Shown here: in pieces, positions 1 through 9,050 of the stretch
How the letters are laid out: every line of letters starts with the position of its first letter
Numbering within the stretch: position 1 is the first letter of the stretch
Source of the DNA: Profundicola sp048268105
GTDB lineage: Bacteria > Bacteroidota > Bacteroidia > Flavobacteriales > Weeksellaceae
Reading direction: 5' to 3'
Assembly: GCA_048268105.1 (NCBI GenBank)
Contig: JBLWWH010000024.1
Location: forward strand, 1 to 39,208
Length of the DNA: 39,208 nucleotides
The notes under the pieces: generated by a model
What the model saw: the letters and a program-made list of their open reading frames with translations, nothing else
The model's database searches: none
What the model was told of the DNA's origin: nothing
Program-made: the position numbers and the translations under genes

Positions 1-644
1 CAATCCTCAGAGAATATACTGTAATCATCATAATACCAACGGTGTGTACCAGAACCACTGGGTTGTGGAACTACAAAGCCTGGATCTATTTGAACACAGG
101 TTAAGTTGGGAACAATTATCAAACCAACATTCATCATGTTTGCATTGTTGCCATTAGCTAAATTAACTTGTGATAAATTTTCATTTTGGGTCATGGTTAT
201 TCTTGTTAAAACGGAATTATTAGAAAAATCAGCTTCAGTTAAATTATTAAAGTCAAGCGAAATATTTTCTAAAGCAAAGTTATTTTCAACATTAATTGAT
301 GTAAGATTATTACGGGTTATAATAGCCAACTCAACCAATGGATTTGAACTCAAATCTAAAGTCGTTAAGGCCTGTCCACTGAAATTAATTGCTGTAATAT
401 TCACAAATGCTTCCAAACCTGTAGCGTCTGTGATGGGATTACCTAAACTCCCCGCATAACCTCCAACATTCCCTGTATATGCTATGGCTTCGTTTACTTG
501 TATTTCATTATCACCATTGGTGTTTATATAATCTTTTGTGATTAACCATTCTTTTAAATTGGTATCTGGAATGTAAACAATATCTTCTTGAGCTAATCCA
601 TTTTCTAATATAAATAAACAAGTAAATATGAGAAATATTTTCAT
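1..644 (-). CDS. Secreted leucine-rich-repeat protein, 3' part outside window
   Basis: I translated this reading frame from the ATG at 644-642; it stays open for 214 codons to the window edge, so the C-terminus is missing. Residues 1-19 are a signal peptide (MKIFLIF..., cut near LAQ-E). The rest holds irregular leucine-rich repeats, with units such as LTTLDLSSNPLVEL, LTSINVENNFALENI and LSQVNLANG spaced about 20-23 residues apart. This fits the bacterial LRR-type surface proteins that Flavobacteria commonly export, often through T9SS, but the sorting domain would lie outside the window. It starts 11 bases after the stop of the broken T9SS gene upstream and is probably co-transcribed with it. 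The exact role (adhesion or binding) is unknown. Confidence 0.8.
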   Translation of the reverse strand, partial: MKIFLIFTCLFILENGLAQEDIVYIPDTNLKEWLITKDYINTNGDNEIQVNEAIAYTGNVGGYAGSLGNPITDATGLEAFVNITAINFSGQALTTLDLSSNPLVELAIITRNNLTSINVENNFALENISLDFNNLTEADFSNNSVLTRITMTQNENLSQVNLANGNNANMMNVGLIIVPNLTCVQIDPGFVVPQPSGSGTHRWYYDDYSIFSED

Positions 645-655
645 AATTTATGCTT

Positions 656-2221
656 TTAATGTACCATCAATTGTTTATTATATATCTGCCCATTATCTGT
701 AGTAATTTGAATAAAATAATTACCTTTTCTCCAAGAATTTACATTTATATTGAAATTATTTAATTCAATATTTTGGCGTGACAAGCTAACTTGGTGTAAA
801 TTATTTACTACTTTTATGCTTCCTTTAATTTCTTTGTTTAATTTTATATTAACATAGGAAATAGCAGGATTAGGACTAAGTTCAATTTCAATAGGAGGGT
901 TTACTTGCTGACCATCTGTGCGTTCAAATTCTGCTCCATTCGCATTTTCAACCAATCTTGCAACGATGGATTTCACGCCCGTATTATGATAGGAAGGTAA
1001 ATGAACATTACCTAAACTACATTCTGGTCCATAATATCCTATAGGATATAAAGTATCAGCAATGGTTGAATCGATAGTCCACATAGGGTGGAAACAATCC
1101 GCAAATAATCCCCATCCGTTTTCAAAAACGAGATCGATGGTATTAATATCTCCTCCATAAAAGTTATTCGTATAAGGCGTACTACTGGTATCTAAAATAC
1201 CATAATAAACCTTTCCGTTATGCGCAGAAAAAGCAGTTTTGTCTCCTGAATTAACATCGTAATCATGTTGATTGGAAAAATCATCTGCAAAAACTGTATA
1301 AAGTTTACCATTATTTGTACCCCTACCCGTTCCATAAATCAAATTCTCTCCTAGTGCAGGATCTTTGTCAATGTCAAAATCATCTATGGGATAATCTTCT
1401 GATTGTTGGTTTAAAATATTATTAAAAGTAAAGTTATAGGTAGAATTGTTATATACTAAGCCGTAATTGTAGAGCACATATCTTTTATTATTAGAAAAAG
1501 TTACAGAACCATTAGTTCCAGCTGGAATAGGATAATTTACACTTGCATTGGACATCGAATTATTATAATATAATGTACCATAATAAATATCTTCACCCAA
1601 AACCATTATTTTATCGTCACCAGAAGGAGTAGAGCTTGTAAATTCAATATGATTTTGATAAACAATATTAGTCCCATTATCCTGCAATATCTTTATATAT
1701 GTAAAAGAATTATTATTATTATAGTTTTTTGTAACCAAAACCAAATTAGTTGATCTCAAAGTATACCCTTCATAAATTGCAAAATCCGAAATAAACCTGT
1801 CAGGTAAAGTATTATCATTATTGGTATCATAAATAGATACTAAAGAACCAGTATCTGCTTTTAATTTATATATTTTGCCTTAAAATAGCGCATATACATC
1901 GTTACCTTGGTACAATATTCTAGATGAACCCGCAAAATTATAATTCGGTGTTAAATCAGTGTACCATATGGTATTACCATCAGGATCAAGCTTGGTGACA
2001 AAGGCACCACTATTTTCACTAAAGGCAGGTTCTTCTTCTGCGGTAACTTGATTTTGGGCACTCCCATTAGAACCTACGATATATAAATTTCTTTCATTAT
2101 CTTCAATTCCATTGGTGGCAGCATCTTTGTATCCAGAATAGGTTCTAGGCCAAATAGACTGGGCATTTATAATATAATTTGAGATTATAAAAATAAATGC
2201 TAAAAAGTAAAATTTTTTCAT
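656..2221 (-). pseudogene. T9SS-sorted propeller-like secreted protein, interrupted by in-frame stop
   Basis: Two open stretches, 2221-1880 and 1879-656, lie in the same reading frame and are separated by a single TAA at 1882-1880. The sequence reads ...GNDVYALF, stop, GKIYKLKADTG..., and sense coding continues without shift. The upstream half has a signal peptide (MKKFYFLAFIF..., cut near INAQ-S) and an SBBP-like propeller phrase (GAFVTKLDPDGNTIWYTDL). The downstream half ends in a T9SS type A sorting domain (SPNPAISYVNIKL ... GNYFIQITTDNGQIY). Reading through, the protein would be about 520 aa. As written, the product would lose its sorting domain and be trapped in the periplasm. The alternatives are a sequencing error, recent gene decay or stop read-through. 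The TTG at 1759 is not a credible independent start because it lacks any signal peptide. Confidence 0.75.
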
Positions 2222-2390
2222 GTTATTAATTTTAAAATTAATATACAAGAAACTAATATATGAATATATTTTATTTAGAGGAAATTTGTTATGTTAAAAA
2301 ATTAAGTTGAGTTACAAATATTTATTAATCTGATTAAACGCTTATAGAATCATTGTATATTTATTAATATAGAACTTGTTAAGAATTGGA

Positions 2391-2415
2391 CACTAATTGT
2401 CTCGTAGTATTAGTG
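2391..2415. repeat. Short inverted repeat in 2249-2553 gap
   Basis: CACTAAT at 2391-2397 and ATTAGTG at 2409-2415 form perfect 7-bp arms around 11 bases. It lies between two minus-strand genes and may be an operator or a weak hairpin. Apart from this and the terminator at 2474-2496, I see no coding potential or recognisable element in 2249-2553. Confidence 0.35.
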
Positions 2416-2473
2416 ATTTTACGCAGCAAAATTGTATCGAAAACTAAGACAAGAAAGAGGAAAAATAAGTCAT

Positions 2474-2496
2474 TATAAAAAAATTCCCTAAGGAAT
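2474..2496 (-). terminator. Probable intrinsic terminator of the glycosyltransferase gene
   Basis: On the minus strand ATTCC-TTAG-GGAAT is followed directly by a run of T. The stem is only 5 bp, but the position (about 60 bases after the stop at 2554) and the T-tract fit termination of the phoH-glycosyltransferase transcript. Confidence 0.4.
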
Positions 2497-2553
2497 ATTT
2501 TGTGAAAATCTGTTCAACTCGAAGGACCAACGCACGCTTTCTACGTTCTAAGA

Positions 2554-4224
2554 CTATTCTGGAATGAACTCCACCAACCAAGCATCTTTCAGGACTTCTG
2601 GGCGAGATAATGGATTGATGAAATCCTTGGTAAGGCGCGTAATTTTGTAATCGTCTACGCGATACGATTTCCCGATTTTCCAATGATTAGATTTTACAGC
2701 GTTTGGTTGTTTATCGTACATCATAATCCAGAAAGGTTCTTTTTTTTGTCGCAATTCTTCCAGATTGGTTTTTTGAATGGTTTCTTTTAAATACCAATCC
2801 ATCGCCCAGCTGTACTGTTGGTCGATCATGTAAATATCTTTAGGATCAATATCTAAGTTAACAGCTGTTCGTCCTAATACAGATCCTGCCTGATATTGCA
2901 TCAATTGCGGATAAAATGTAGAATTTAAATAAATATTAGCAAACAAAATAAATCCTGCTGTGATGACCACGCTGCGTTCTAAGCGGGTTTTACTTTTATA
3001 AAATAAAATAATAACCAATAACAGAGAAACTAGTAAAACAGCAATTGTGGGAACATTATCGAGAGGAAACGCAATTAAACCCAGAAAAGCCAGTAAAATT
3101 AAACCAAAAATGACCAGCGTATACTGCGTAATCTGAAAGACTTTTGGATATTTGCTCCGGTTGTTTTTAAAAATATTCACCAGCGTAGCTGCGGTCATAA
3201 TCGACATAAGCGGTATGACAATGTTTAAATAATGTGGTAATTTAAAAGATGAAAAATTCATTGCGATAATGAAGAGTAGGGTTGTAGCCAGTGTCGAAAT
3301 TTCTATCCATTTATTTCTTTTCCAGTTGCGAAGTCTGCAAAATAGACTCATATAAAACCACAAACTCCAAGGAAGAAAAGCCCATAAAATCGTATGGAAA
3401 TAAAACGCATAATCATTTTTACTAGCGCCGCCAAAATCTTCTCCACTAAAGCGTCCTGTGGCTTGCCCATAGGTAATGAATTCTATCCCCTCCATGCCGA
3501 ATTGCAAATAATAAGCATACAGCATTGGTATAGAGCCGATAATGAATGTGAGTATACCTACTGCTAACTTCCAGCTGAGAAGACGCTGCCAATAGTTCTT
3601 GTATAAGACCATAAAAAATAGGAATGATCCAATTACGGCAATGGCTATAATGCCCTTGGTAGAATAAGCAAAAGCCGTAAATAGTCCACCTAACAGAGCT
3701 CCCAGCAAAGCCTTTTTATTTAAGAAATAAGTCCATTGCCATATAGCCAAAATACTGAAGGATGTAAGAACGGCATCCGTTCTAACATCGTGTAAACTCA
3801 GAACAATGGCCTGAGCCGACAAAAACATTAAAGCGCTCAGCCGAGCTATGTTTTTATTTTGATAAAGTAAATCAGCTAATTTATAAGTTGCTAAACCAGC
3901 GCATAGTGTCAACAGCAACGCTGGAAGTCTATAGGCCCAAACTTCGAATCCGAAAAGCTCGAAACTAAAGGCCGACAGCCAAAAGTGCATATGAGGTTTG
4001 TCTAAATAATCGTTACCACCTTTCAGGATTTCCCAATAATGATTAGACTGAGCCATTTGCATCGCCATGGTGGCGTGTTGGGCACTATCATTTTCCATTA
4101 AAGGCAACATAAGGCCATAGCTAAGAGCTACGCCCAAAAGTAGGTAGAGAATAATATACGTGGTTTTAGAAATCACTTTATTTGGTGATAGATGGTTGTT
4201 GTTTTGGTTGATGAGTTTTTCCAT
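2554..4224 (-). CDS. Membrane glycosyltransferase, GT39/PMT (ArnT-like) family
   Basis: A roughly 556-aa multi-spanning protein. The first periplasmic loop after TM1 carries the family's acidic signature (ENDSAQHATMAMQM) and the YLDKPHMHFWLSA segment (compare KPPLYYW in ArnT/PMT enzymes), followed by about ten hydrophobic helices and a C-terminal soluble tail. Enzymes of this family move a sugar from a polyprenyl-phosphate carrier onto lipid A, protein or another lipid on the outer face of the inner membrane; the acceptor here cannot be told. I chose the ATG at 4224 (MEKLINQNN); it overlaps the end of phoH by 47 bases, and an ATG at 4245 would overlap further. It is very likely in one transcript with phoH. 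Confidence 0.8.
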   Translation of the reverse strand: MEKLINQNNNHLSPNKVISKTTYIILYLLLGVALSYGLMLPLMENDSAQHATMAMQMAQSNHYWEILKGGNDYLDKPHMHFWLSAFSFELFGFEVWAYRLPALLLTLCAGLATYKLADLLYQNKNIARLSALMFLSAQAIVLSLHDVRTDAVLTSFSILAIWQWTYFLNKKALLGALLGGLFTAFAYSTKGIIAIAVIGSFLFFMVLYKNYWQRLLSWKLAVGILTFIIGSIPMLYAYYLQFGMEGIEFITYGQATGRFSGEDFGGASKNDYAFYFHTILWAFLPWSLWFYMSLFCRLRNWKRNKWIEISTLATTLLFIIAMNFSSFKLPHYLNIVIPLMSIMTAATLVNIFKNNRSKYPKVFQITQYTLVIFGLILLAFLGLIAFPLDNVPTIAVLLVSLLLVIILFYKSKTRLERSVVITAGFILFANIYLNSTFYPQLMQYQAGSVLGRTAVNLDIDPKDIYMIDQQYSWAMDWYLKETIQKTNLEELRQKKEPFWIMMYDKQPNAVKSNHWKIGKSYRVDDYKITRLTKDFINPLSRPEVLKDAWLVEFIPE

Positions 4225-5155
4225 CTTCCTCGTCATAAGCATCAATAATCTTTTTCACCAATTTATGTCTAACCACATCTTTTCCATCCAAATGAACAAA
4301 AGAAATGTCGTTTACATCTTTGAGGATGTGCATGGCTTCTATTAAACCAGATTTTTGTCTTGGCGGCAAATCAACTTGTCCGGGATCTCCTGTGATAATA
4401 AATTTGGCTCTTTTTCCCATACGAGTAAGGAACATTTTCATTTGCGAATGCGTTGTGTTCTGAGCTTCGTCCAAAATCACAAATGCATTATCTAGTGTTC
4501 TACCACGCATAAAAGCCAATGGAGCCACCTCAATAACGCCACGTTCTATGTAATTTTCTAATTTCTCATAGTGAATCATGTCTCGCAAAGCGTCATATAA
4601 TGGTTGTAAATAAGGATCTAGTTTTTCCTTTAAATCACCAGGTAAAAAGCCCAAACTCTCTCCGGCTTCCACAGCAGGGCGAGTTAAAACAATTCGCTTA
4701 ACTTCTTTGTTTTTTAAAGCTCTAACGGCTAGAGCTACACTGGTATAAGTTTTTCCGGTACCAGCAGGACCAGTAGCGAACATCATATCATTTTTTGCCA
4801 TTTCATCCACCATTTTTCTTTGGTTGGGTGTTATGGCTTTCACTAATATTCCGCTAACGCCGTGGACTAAGACTTCATCTTTGGGATTCATCTTTTTGGG
4901 GGCGTTTTCCAATAATATTAAATCTAAATCGGTTTGATTTAAACGATTATAATATTGAATATGTTGAATGATTTCTTCCATTTTCTCCTGAAAAACATCT
5001 AATTCCTCCGTGCTACCTACCGCTGCAACACTTCTACCACGGGCCACGATTTTAAGTTTAGGAAAATGTGAAGTAATATATTCAAGATTTTTATTTTGGC
5101 TTCCATAAAAATCTTGAATATTAATATCTTTGAGTTCGATTATTCTTTCGTGCAA
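4178..5155 (-). CDS. phoH: PhoH-family ATPase
   Basis: 325 aa. Residues 1-100 are the small N-terminal domain of bacterial PhoH proteins. The C-terminal two-thirds is the PhoH P-loop domain, with Walker A GPAGTGKT at 129-136 and Walker B VILDEAQN at 226-233, and the conserved TRPAVEAGESLGFLPG segment between them. PhoH proteins are cytosolic ATPases related to superfamily 1 helicases and are tied to RNA metabolism; the exact substrate is unsettled. The start appears to be TTG at 5155: no ATG or GTG lies between the in-frame TAA upstream and this codon, and the protein reads naturally from it. A perfect -7 box (5182-5189) sits 26 bases upstream. Confidence 0.9.
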   Translation of the reverse strand: MHERIIELKDINIQDFYGSQNKNLEYITSHFPKLKIVARGRSVAAVGSTEELDVFQEKMEEIIQHIQYYNRLNQTDLDLILLENAPKKMNPKDEVLVHGVSGILVKAITPNQRKMVDEMAKNDMMFATGPAGTGKTYTSVALAVRALKNKEVKRIVLTRPAVEAGESLGFLPGDLKEKLDPYLQPLYDALRDMIHYEKLENYIERGVIEVAPLAFMRGRTLDNAFVILDEAQNTTHSQMKMFLTRMGKRAKFIITGDPGQVDLPPRQKSGLIEAMHILKDVNDISFVHLDGKDVVRHKLVKKIIDAYDEEDGKTHQPKQQPSITK

Positions 5156-5181
5156 ATGATTTAGATTTTAATTATTTAAGA

Positions 5182-5189
5182 CAAAAATA
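5182..5189 (-). promoter_or_regulatory. -7 box of phoH promoter
   Basis: The minus strand reads TATTTTTG, a perfect TAnnTTTG Bacteroidota -7 element, 26 bases before the phoH TTG start. No clear -33 TTG at 19-21 bases. Confidence 0.5.
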
Positions 5190-5194
5190 AGGAA

Positions 5195-5202
5195 TATATT
5201 TG
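5195..5202 (+). promoter_or_regulatory. -7 box of SAM hydrolase-hemJ promoter
   Basis: TATATTTG is a perfect TAnnTTTG element 11 bases before the ATG at 5214. It overlaps the in-frame GTG at 5202, which argues that GTG is not the start. It lies back to back with the phoH -7 box, five bases apart. Confidence 0.55.
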
Positions 5203-5213
5203 TGCATTCACAG

Positions 5214-6038
5214 ATGTCAGTAATTACTTTAACAACAGATTTCGGAAATAGAGGCTATATGGTAGCCAGCATTAAAGGTGCAATCCTAAAAGAGTTTGAA
5301 AATGCCTATTTGGTAGATATAACTCACGAGGTTGAACCTTTCAATATTGCTGAGGCTGCTTTTTTGATTCGTAATGTTTATAAGGATTTCCCGGATGGTA
5401 CTGTACATATTATCGGTGTCGATTCTTTGCCTAACAAAGTTACCAAGTTACTTGCGGCTAAAATCGATGGTCAGTATTTTATTGCTGCAGATAATGGGAT
5501 TTTATCACTTATTCTTGCGGAACAGCGGCCAGAAAACATGGTAGAGATCACCTTAGGTAGATTTCATGAATTTAGTAATTTTCCCACAAGAGATATTTTT
5601 GTTCCAGTGGCTTGTCACTTATTGAGAGGGGGAAAGCTAGAAGTGATTGGGAATTATACCGAAACTTATAAAGAATTGAATACCATTCGTCCGGTGATTC
5701 ATGGTGATGATAATATTATGGGTAATGTAATCCATATCGATAACTATGGAAATGTGATAACCAATATTCAGAAAAAATTATTCGAAGAGAAGAGACGAGC
5801 TAGGAATTTCGTTATTCAAGTGAGACATCTACCTTTCGAAAAAATCGTAGATCGCTACGCCGATGCCGTTAAGGATTTCGAAAATGAGGTTGACTTTCAT
5901 GGAGAAAAGATGGTTTTGTTTAATTCTGCTGGTTATTTAGAAGTAGCAGTTTATAAAGGGAATCCTAATAGTTTTGGAGGTGCAAGCAGTTTGCTTGGCT
6001 TGAGTGTTGGGGATGTAATTAGTGTAGAATTTAGTTAA
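5214..6038 (+). CDS. S-adenosyl-L-methionine hydrolase (DUF62 / SAM hydroxide adenosyltransferase)
   Basis: 274 aa from the ATG at 5214, giving the family-typical start MSVITLTTDFG with the LTTDFG nucleotide-site motif at residues 5-10. The N-terminal domain (about 1-160) carries the ligand-binding AADNGILS segment; the smaller C-terminal barrel (about 165-274) contains GNVIHIDNYGNVITNI and FNSAGYLEVAV. Members hydrolyse SAM to adenosine and methionine in the cytosol and share the fold of the SAM-dependent fluorinase and chlorinase. Nothing here suggests halide use, and hydrolysis is the default expectation. The stop abuts the hemJ start (TAAATG), so the two genes form an operon. The enzyme's physiological purpose is not well established. 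Confidence 0.9.
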   Translation: MSVITLTTDFGNRGYMVASIKGAILKEFENAYLVDITHEVEPFNIAEAAFLIRNVYKDFPDGTVHIIGVDSLPNKVTKLLAAKIDGQYFIAADNGILSLILAEQRPENMVEITLGRFHEFSNFPTRDIFVPVACHLLRGGKLEVIGNYTETYKELNTIRPVIHGDDNIMGNVIHIDNYGNVITNIQKKLFEEKRRARNFVIQVRHLPFEKIVDRYADAVKDFENEVDFHGEKMVLFNSAGYLEVAVYKGNPNSFGGASSLLGLSVGDVISVEFS

Positions 6039-6590
6039 ATGGAATATTCAATTATAAGAGCCATTCATATTATTTTTGTGGTGAGTTATTTTGCAGGCCT
6101 GTTCTATATCGTACGGTTATTTATTTATCATACCGAGGCGCTTTTAGATCAAGATGGTCCTAAAAAAGATATTCTACATGAGCAATTTTCATTTATGGAA
6201 GAGAGATTATGGAATATTATAACGGTTCCAGCCTTCATTATAATGATTCTCTCTGGAACTTATATGCTATATCTCGGCAATTGGGCTTATTTAGAACAGG
6301 GTTGGATGCATGTGAAGCTAGGTTTTATATGTATTTTATTTGTTTATCATTTTTGGAGTTGGAAGACTTTAAAGCAGTTGCATCGAGCTCAAACTAGAAT
6401 GTCTTCTACGCAATTAAGAATGATGAATGAGGTGGCGACTTTGATTTTATTTGTGGTTGTTTTTGCTGTAGTGCTGAAAACCATGTTTATAGCCAATTGG
6501 TTTTGGGCATTGATTTCGTTTGTGGCGATGGGTGTTTTTATTATGCTGGTCGTTAAAATTGTTAATCGAGGTAAGAATGCCTTAAAATGA
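6039..6590 (+). CDS. hemJ: HemJ-family protoporphyrinogen IX oxidase (CopD-like membrane protein)
   Basis: 183 aa with four or five transmembrane helices. The N-terminus (RAIHIIFVVSYFAGLFYIVRLFIYHTEA) matches the HemJ/UPF0093 signature, with conserved His10 and Arg26; a second conserved block, GWMHVKLGF, lies at 88-96 with Lys93. HemJ converts protoporphyrinogen IX to protoporphyrin IX, the penultimate step of haem synthesis, in the inner membrane, and replaces HemG or HemY in bacteria that lack them. It directly follows the SAM hydrolase gene with no gap. Some databases would call it a CopD family protein, but length and motifs favour HemJ. Confidence 0.82.
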   Translation: MEYSIIRAIHIIFVVSYFAGLFYIVRLFIYHTEALLDQDGPKKDILHEQFSFMEERLWNIITVPAFIIMILSGTYMLYLGNWAYLEQGWMHVKLGFICILFVYHFWSWKTLKQLHRAQTRMSSTQLRMMNEVATLILFVVVFAVVLKTMFIANWFWALISFVAMGVFIMLVVKIVNRGKNALK

Positions 6591-6611
6591 TTTTATCCAA
6601 CAATAAATGTT

Positions 6612-6619
6612 TAATTTTG
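6612..6619 (+). promoter_or_regulatory. -7 box of gldF-gldG promoter
   Basis: TAATTTTG is a perfect TAnnTTTG match 16 bases before the gldF ATG. It suggests that gldFG has its own promoter and a very short leader. No convincing -33 box. Confidence 0.5.
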
Positions 6620-6635
6620 TGGTTAGGAATTCTGC

Positions 6636-7367
6636 ATGTTTACAATCTTTAAAAAAGAAATAAGAAGTTTTTTTTGTTCGCCAGGGGCATATATAGTAGC
6701 CAGTATTTTTGTACTGATTTGCTCGTTATTTCTTTGGTTTTTTGACAATCAATATAATATTTTCAATCTTGGAAATGCTTCGCTAAGTACATTTTTCTTT
6801 ATTGCACCTTGGGTGATGTTATTTCTGGTTCCAGCTTTAACTATGCGCCAATTATCAGAAGAAAAGCAAATGGGTACGCTAGATTGGTTAATGACCCAAC
6901 CCATAAAAATTCACCATATTATCTTAGGTAAGTTTTTTTCGGTGTTAGTTTTAATTTTATTTATGCTGATTCCGACTTTAATTTATATTCTTAGTTTGCA
7001 ACATTTTAGTATCGATGGGCAGGCAGATATAGGTGCGATAGTCTCGGGATATATAGGTTTGTTTTTATTAGGAACCTTTTTTACGGCCATAGGTTTTGCC
7101 ATGTCTTCTATCACTGAAAATCAAGTAGTGGCCTATGTAGCAAGTGTTTTTATCTGCTTTGTTTTATTTTATGGATTTCAAGGATTGGCGTCCTATAACC
7201 TGTTAGGGAATGCCGACTATTATATGCAGCAAATGGGTGCCGAATTTCATTATAATTCTTTTTTGAAAGGTATAATAGATAGCCGAGATGTGATTTATTT
7301 CTTAGGCTTTTCTGGACTGTTCTTATATTTCACCTATTTCACATTACAACAACTCCAAAGACAATGA
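6636..7367 (+). CDS. gldF: Gliding motility ABC transporter permease GldF
   Basis: 243 aa with six predicted membrane helices and the ABC-2-type permease layout, including the cytosolic loop EEKQMGTLDWLMTQPIKIHHIILGKF (about 75-100) that contacts the ATPase. The N-terminal MFTIFKKEIRSFFCSPGAYI is typical of GldF. In Flavobacterium johnsoniae, GldA (ATPase), GldF and GldG form an ABC complex needed for gliding in that species. gldA is not in this window and would have to be elsewhere. The stop overlaps the gldG start (ATGA), indicating translational coupling. Confidence 0.92.
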   Translation: MFTIFKKEIRSFFCSPGAYIVASIFVLICSLFLWFFDNQYNIFNLGNASLSTFFFIAPWVMLFLVPALTMRQLSEEKQMGTLDWLMTQPIKIHHIILGKFFSVLVLILFMLIPTLIYILSLQHFSIDGQADIGAIVSGYIGLFLLGTFFTAIGFAMSSITENQVVAYVASVFICFVLFYGFQGLASYNLLGNADYYMQQMGAEFHYNSFLKGIIDSRDVIYFLGFSGLFLYFTYFTLQQLQRQ

Positions 7368-9037
7368 AAAAATATCGTGCGATTATAGGAGTTTTAGTTT
7401 TATTAGGCATTTGGTTACTTTCCTTTTTTGTTTATGAAAGATGGGATGTTACCGAAGACCAGCGTTACTCTTTTTCTGAAGGGACGCTTAGTCTTTTAGA
7501 AAATATCGAGGAGCCTGTTAAAGTTAATGTGTATTTAGAAGGAGATTTAACAGGGAATTTTAGGGTGCTACAGAATGAAATCCGATTTTTATTAAATGAA
7601 ATTAGTCGTAAGAACCCACAGGTTCAATATGCGTTTATAAATCCAATCAGTGCTAATTTAAACATTGATTCATTGCGCTCTAGAGGTGTTATGGGTGTTT
7701 CGGTGCCAACGCAGGATAAGATACTTCGTGTGTTTCCCTACGCTACTGTAGACACCAAAGGCAAGACAGCTAGTGTTTCTTTGTTATCTAATAAAAAGAT
7801 TCCTATTGAAGAAAGAGCCTTGGCTTCTGTTGATATTTTGGAAAGCAATTTTGTAATGGAAATTTATCGATTAAGTTTTAAAGAGCGTAAACAAATTGGT
7901 TTGATTGTTCATCATGATGAATTATTACCCAATTATCTTGATGGATTGTTTAGAGTTGCGGCAAAAGATTATGATGTGACACCTTATACTAGCCCATTGC
8001 AAAATGGAACCGGTAGTTTGCAGTTGTCGGATTTAGATAGTTTAAGCAAGTTTGATGCATTGATTATCGCCAAACCCGTCAAGCCTTTTAGTGATAAAGA
8101 TAAATTGGTCATGGATCAATATATCATGAATGGAGGGAAGACCTTGTGGATGATAGAGGAGGTGGATGCAGAAATGGATAGTTTGTTTAGATCGGAGAAA
8201 ATTGTTGCTTTTCCAAGAAATAATAATCTTACGGATTTAATGTTTGCTTATGGAGTGCGTTTATTGCCTTCGGTGATTAAGGATTTGCAATCAAGTTATA
8301 TTACTTTAGCCATTGGCCAAGCTGGAAATAATACAGCCTATGAACAATTTCCGTGGCCTTACTTTCCGTTGAGCATTTCTAAACAAAATCATACGATAAA
8401 TAGAAAAATAGCGAACCCTATTCGTTTTGAGTTTGCGAATCCAATTGAGATTTTGCCGAGAGACTCTGTGAACGCTGAGGTGTTGTTGACTACTTCTAGA
8501 CATGTTCAGTTGCAGAAACCAATGACTTATATTGATTTTGGGGAGATAGAGCAGGTGAAGCCAGAAAATTATCCAGAGCAACCAGGGGTTTATCCTATGG
8601 CGGTTTTATTAGAAGGTTATTTCGATTCTGCCTATAAAGGAAGGATTGAATCTCAGGAAGTTTCTAATTTCAAGTCTAAATCTGACTTGAATGAAATGAT
8701 AGTTATTTCGGATGGGGATTTTGCTAAAAATCATATTTTTAGAGGGGAGCCTTTGGCTTTAGGTGCGGACAAGTATAGCATGCGTCCAGACGTTTCAGAT
8801 CAGGCTTCGGTAATATACGATAATGCTGCTTTCTTGATTAATTCTCTTGATTATTTAACGGGAGATGATATGATGATTGAGTTGAATGAAAAACAAAGAA
8901 AACTTCATATTCTAGATAAGAATACTGTAGCGGCAGACCAAAAGACATGGCGTTGGTATAACATTGTTTTCCCATTAATTTTTATTTGGCTAATAGGCTT
9001 GGTAGGCATGTTTATTCGTAAGAGGCGCTATAGTTAG
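7364..9037 (+). CDS. gldG: Gliding motility ABC transporter auxiliary protein GldG
   Basis: 557 aa. One helix lies near the N-terminus (about 7-25) and one near the C-terminus (about 532-550, before the basic tail RKRRYS). Between them is a large periplasmic ABC_transp_aux region; YSFSEGTLSLLENIEEPVKVNVYLEGDL at about 37-65 is the characteristic entry to this domain. It works with GldF and the ATPase GldA in the inner membrane; its precise mechanical role is not known. The length matches the family. It is the last gene of the unit, and the folded element and terminator at 9051-9254 follow. Confidence 0.92.
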   Translation: MKKYRAIIGVLVLLGIWLLSFFVYERWDVTEDQRYSFSEGTLSLLENIEEPVKVNVYLEGDLTGNFRVLQNEIRFLLNEISRKNPQVQYAFINPISANLNIDSLRSRGVMGVSVPTQDKILRVFPYATVDTKGKTASVSLLSNKKIPIEERALASVDILESNFVMEIYRLSFKERKQIGLIVHHDELLPNYLDGLFRVAAKDYDVTPYTSPLQNGTGSLQLSDLDSLSKFDALIIAKPVKPFSDKDKLVMDQYIMNGGKTLWMIEEVDAEMDSLFRSEKIVAFPRNNNLTDLMFAYGVRLLPSVIKDLQSSYITLAIGQAGNNTAYEQFPWPYFPLSISKQNHTINRKIANPIRFEFANPIEILPRDSVNAEVLLTTSRHVQLQKPMTYIDFGEIEQVKPENYPEQPGVYPMAVLLEGYFDSAYKGRIESQEVSNFKSKSDLNEMIVISDGDFAKNHIFRGEPLALGADKYSMRPDVSDQASVIYDNAAFLINSLDYLTGDDMMIELNEKQRKLHILDKNTVAADQKTWRWYNIVFPLIFIWLIGLVGMFIRKRRYS

Positions 9038-9050
9038 GACTAAGTTTTCT

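Noticed and set aside
106..459. Plus-strand open frame of 117 codons
   Set aside because: Lies antisense to the clear signal-peptide/LRR gene at 1-644 and has no domain or start context.
656..1759. Independent gene starting at TTG 1759
   Set aside because: In-frame with the upstream half across one TAA; no signal peptide, although it ends in a T9SS sorting domain that requires export.
2249..2553. Possible insertion-sequence remnant
   Set aside because: Short inverted repeats are present, but no transposase fragment, paired terminal repeats or target duplication could be recognised.
2444..2683. Minus-strand 79-codon frame
   Set aside because: Overlaps the true end of the glycosyltransferase in another frame and crosses its terminator; composition is non-coding.
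5202..5213. GTG start for the SAM hydrolase
   Set aside because: Overlaps the -7 box; the ATG at 5214 gives the family-typical N-terminus.
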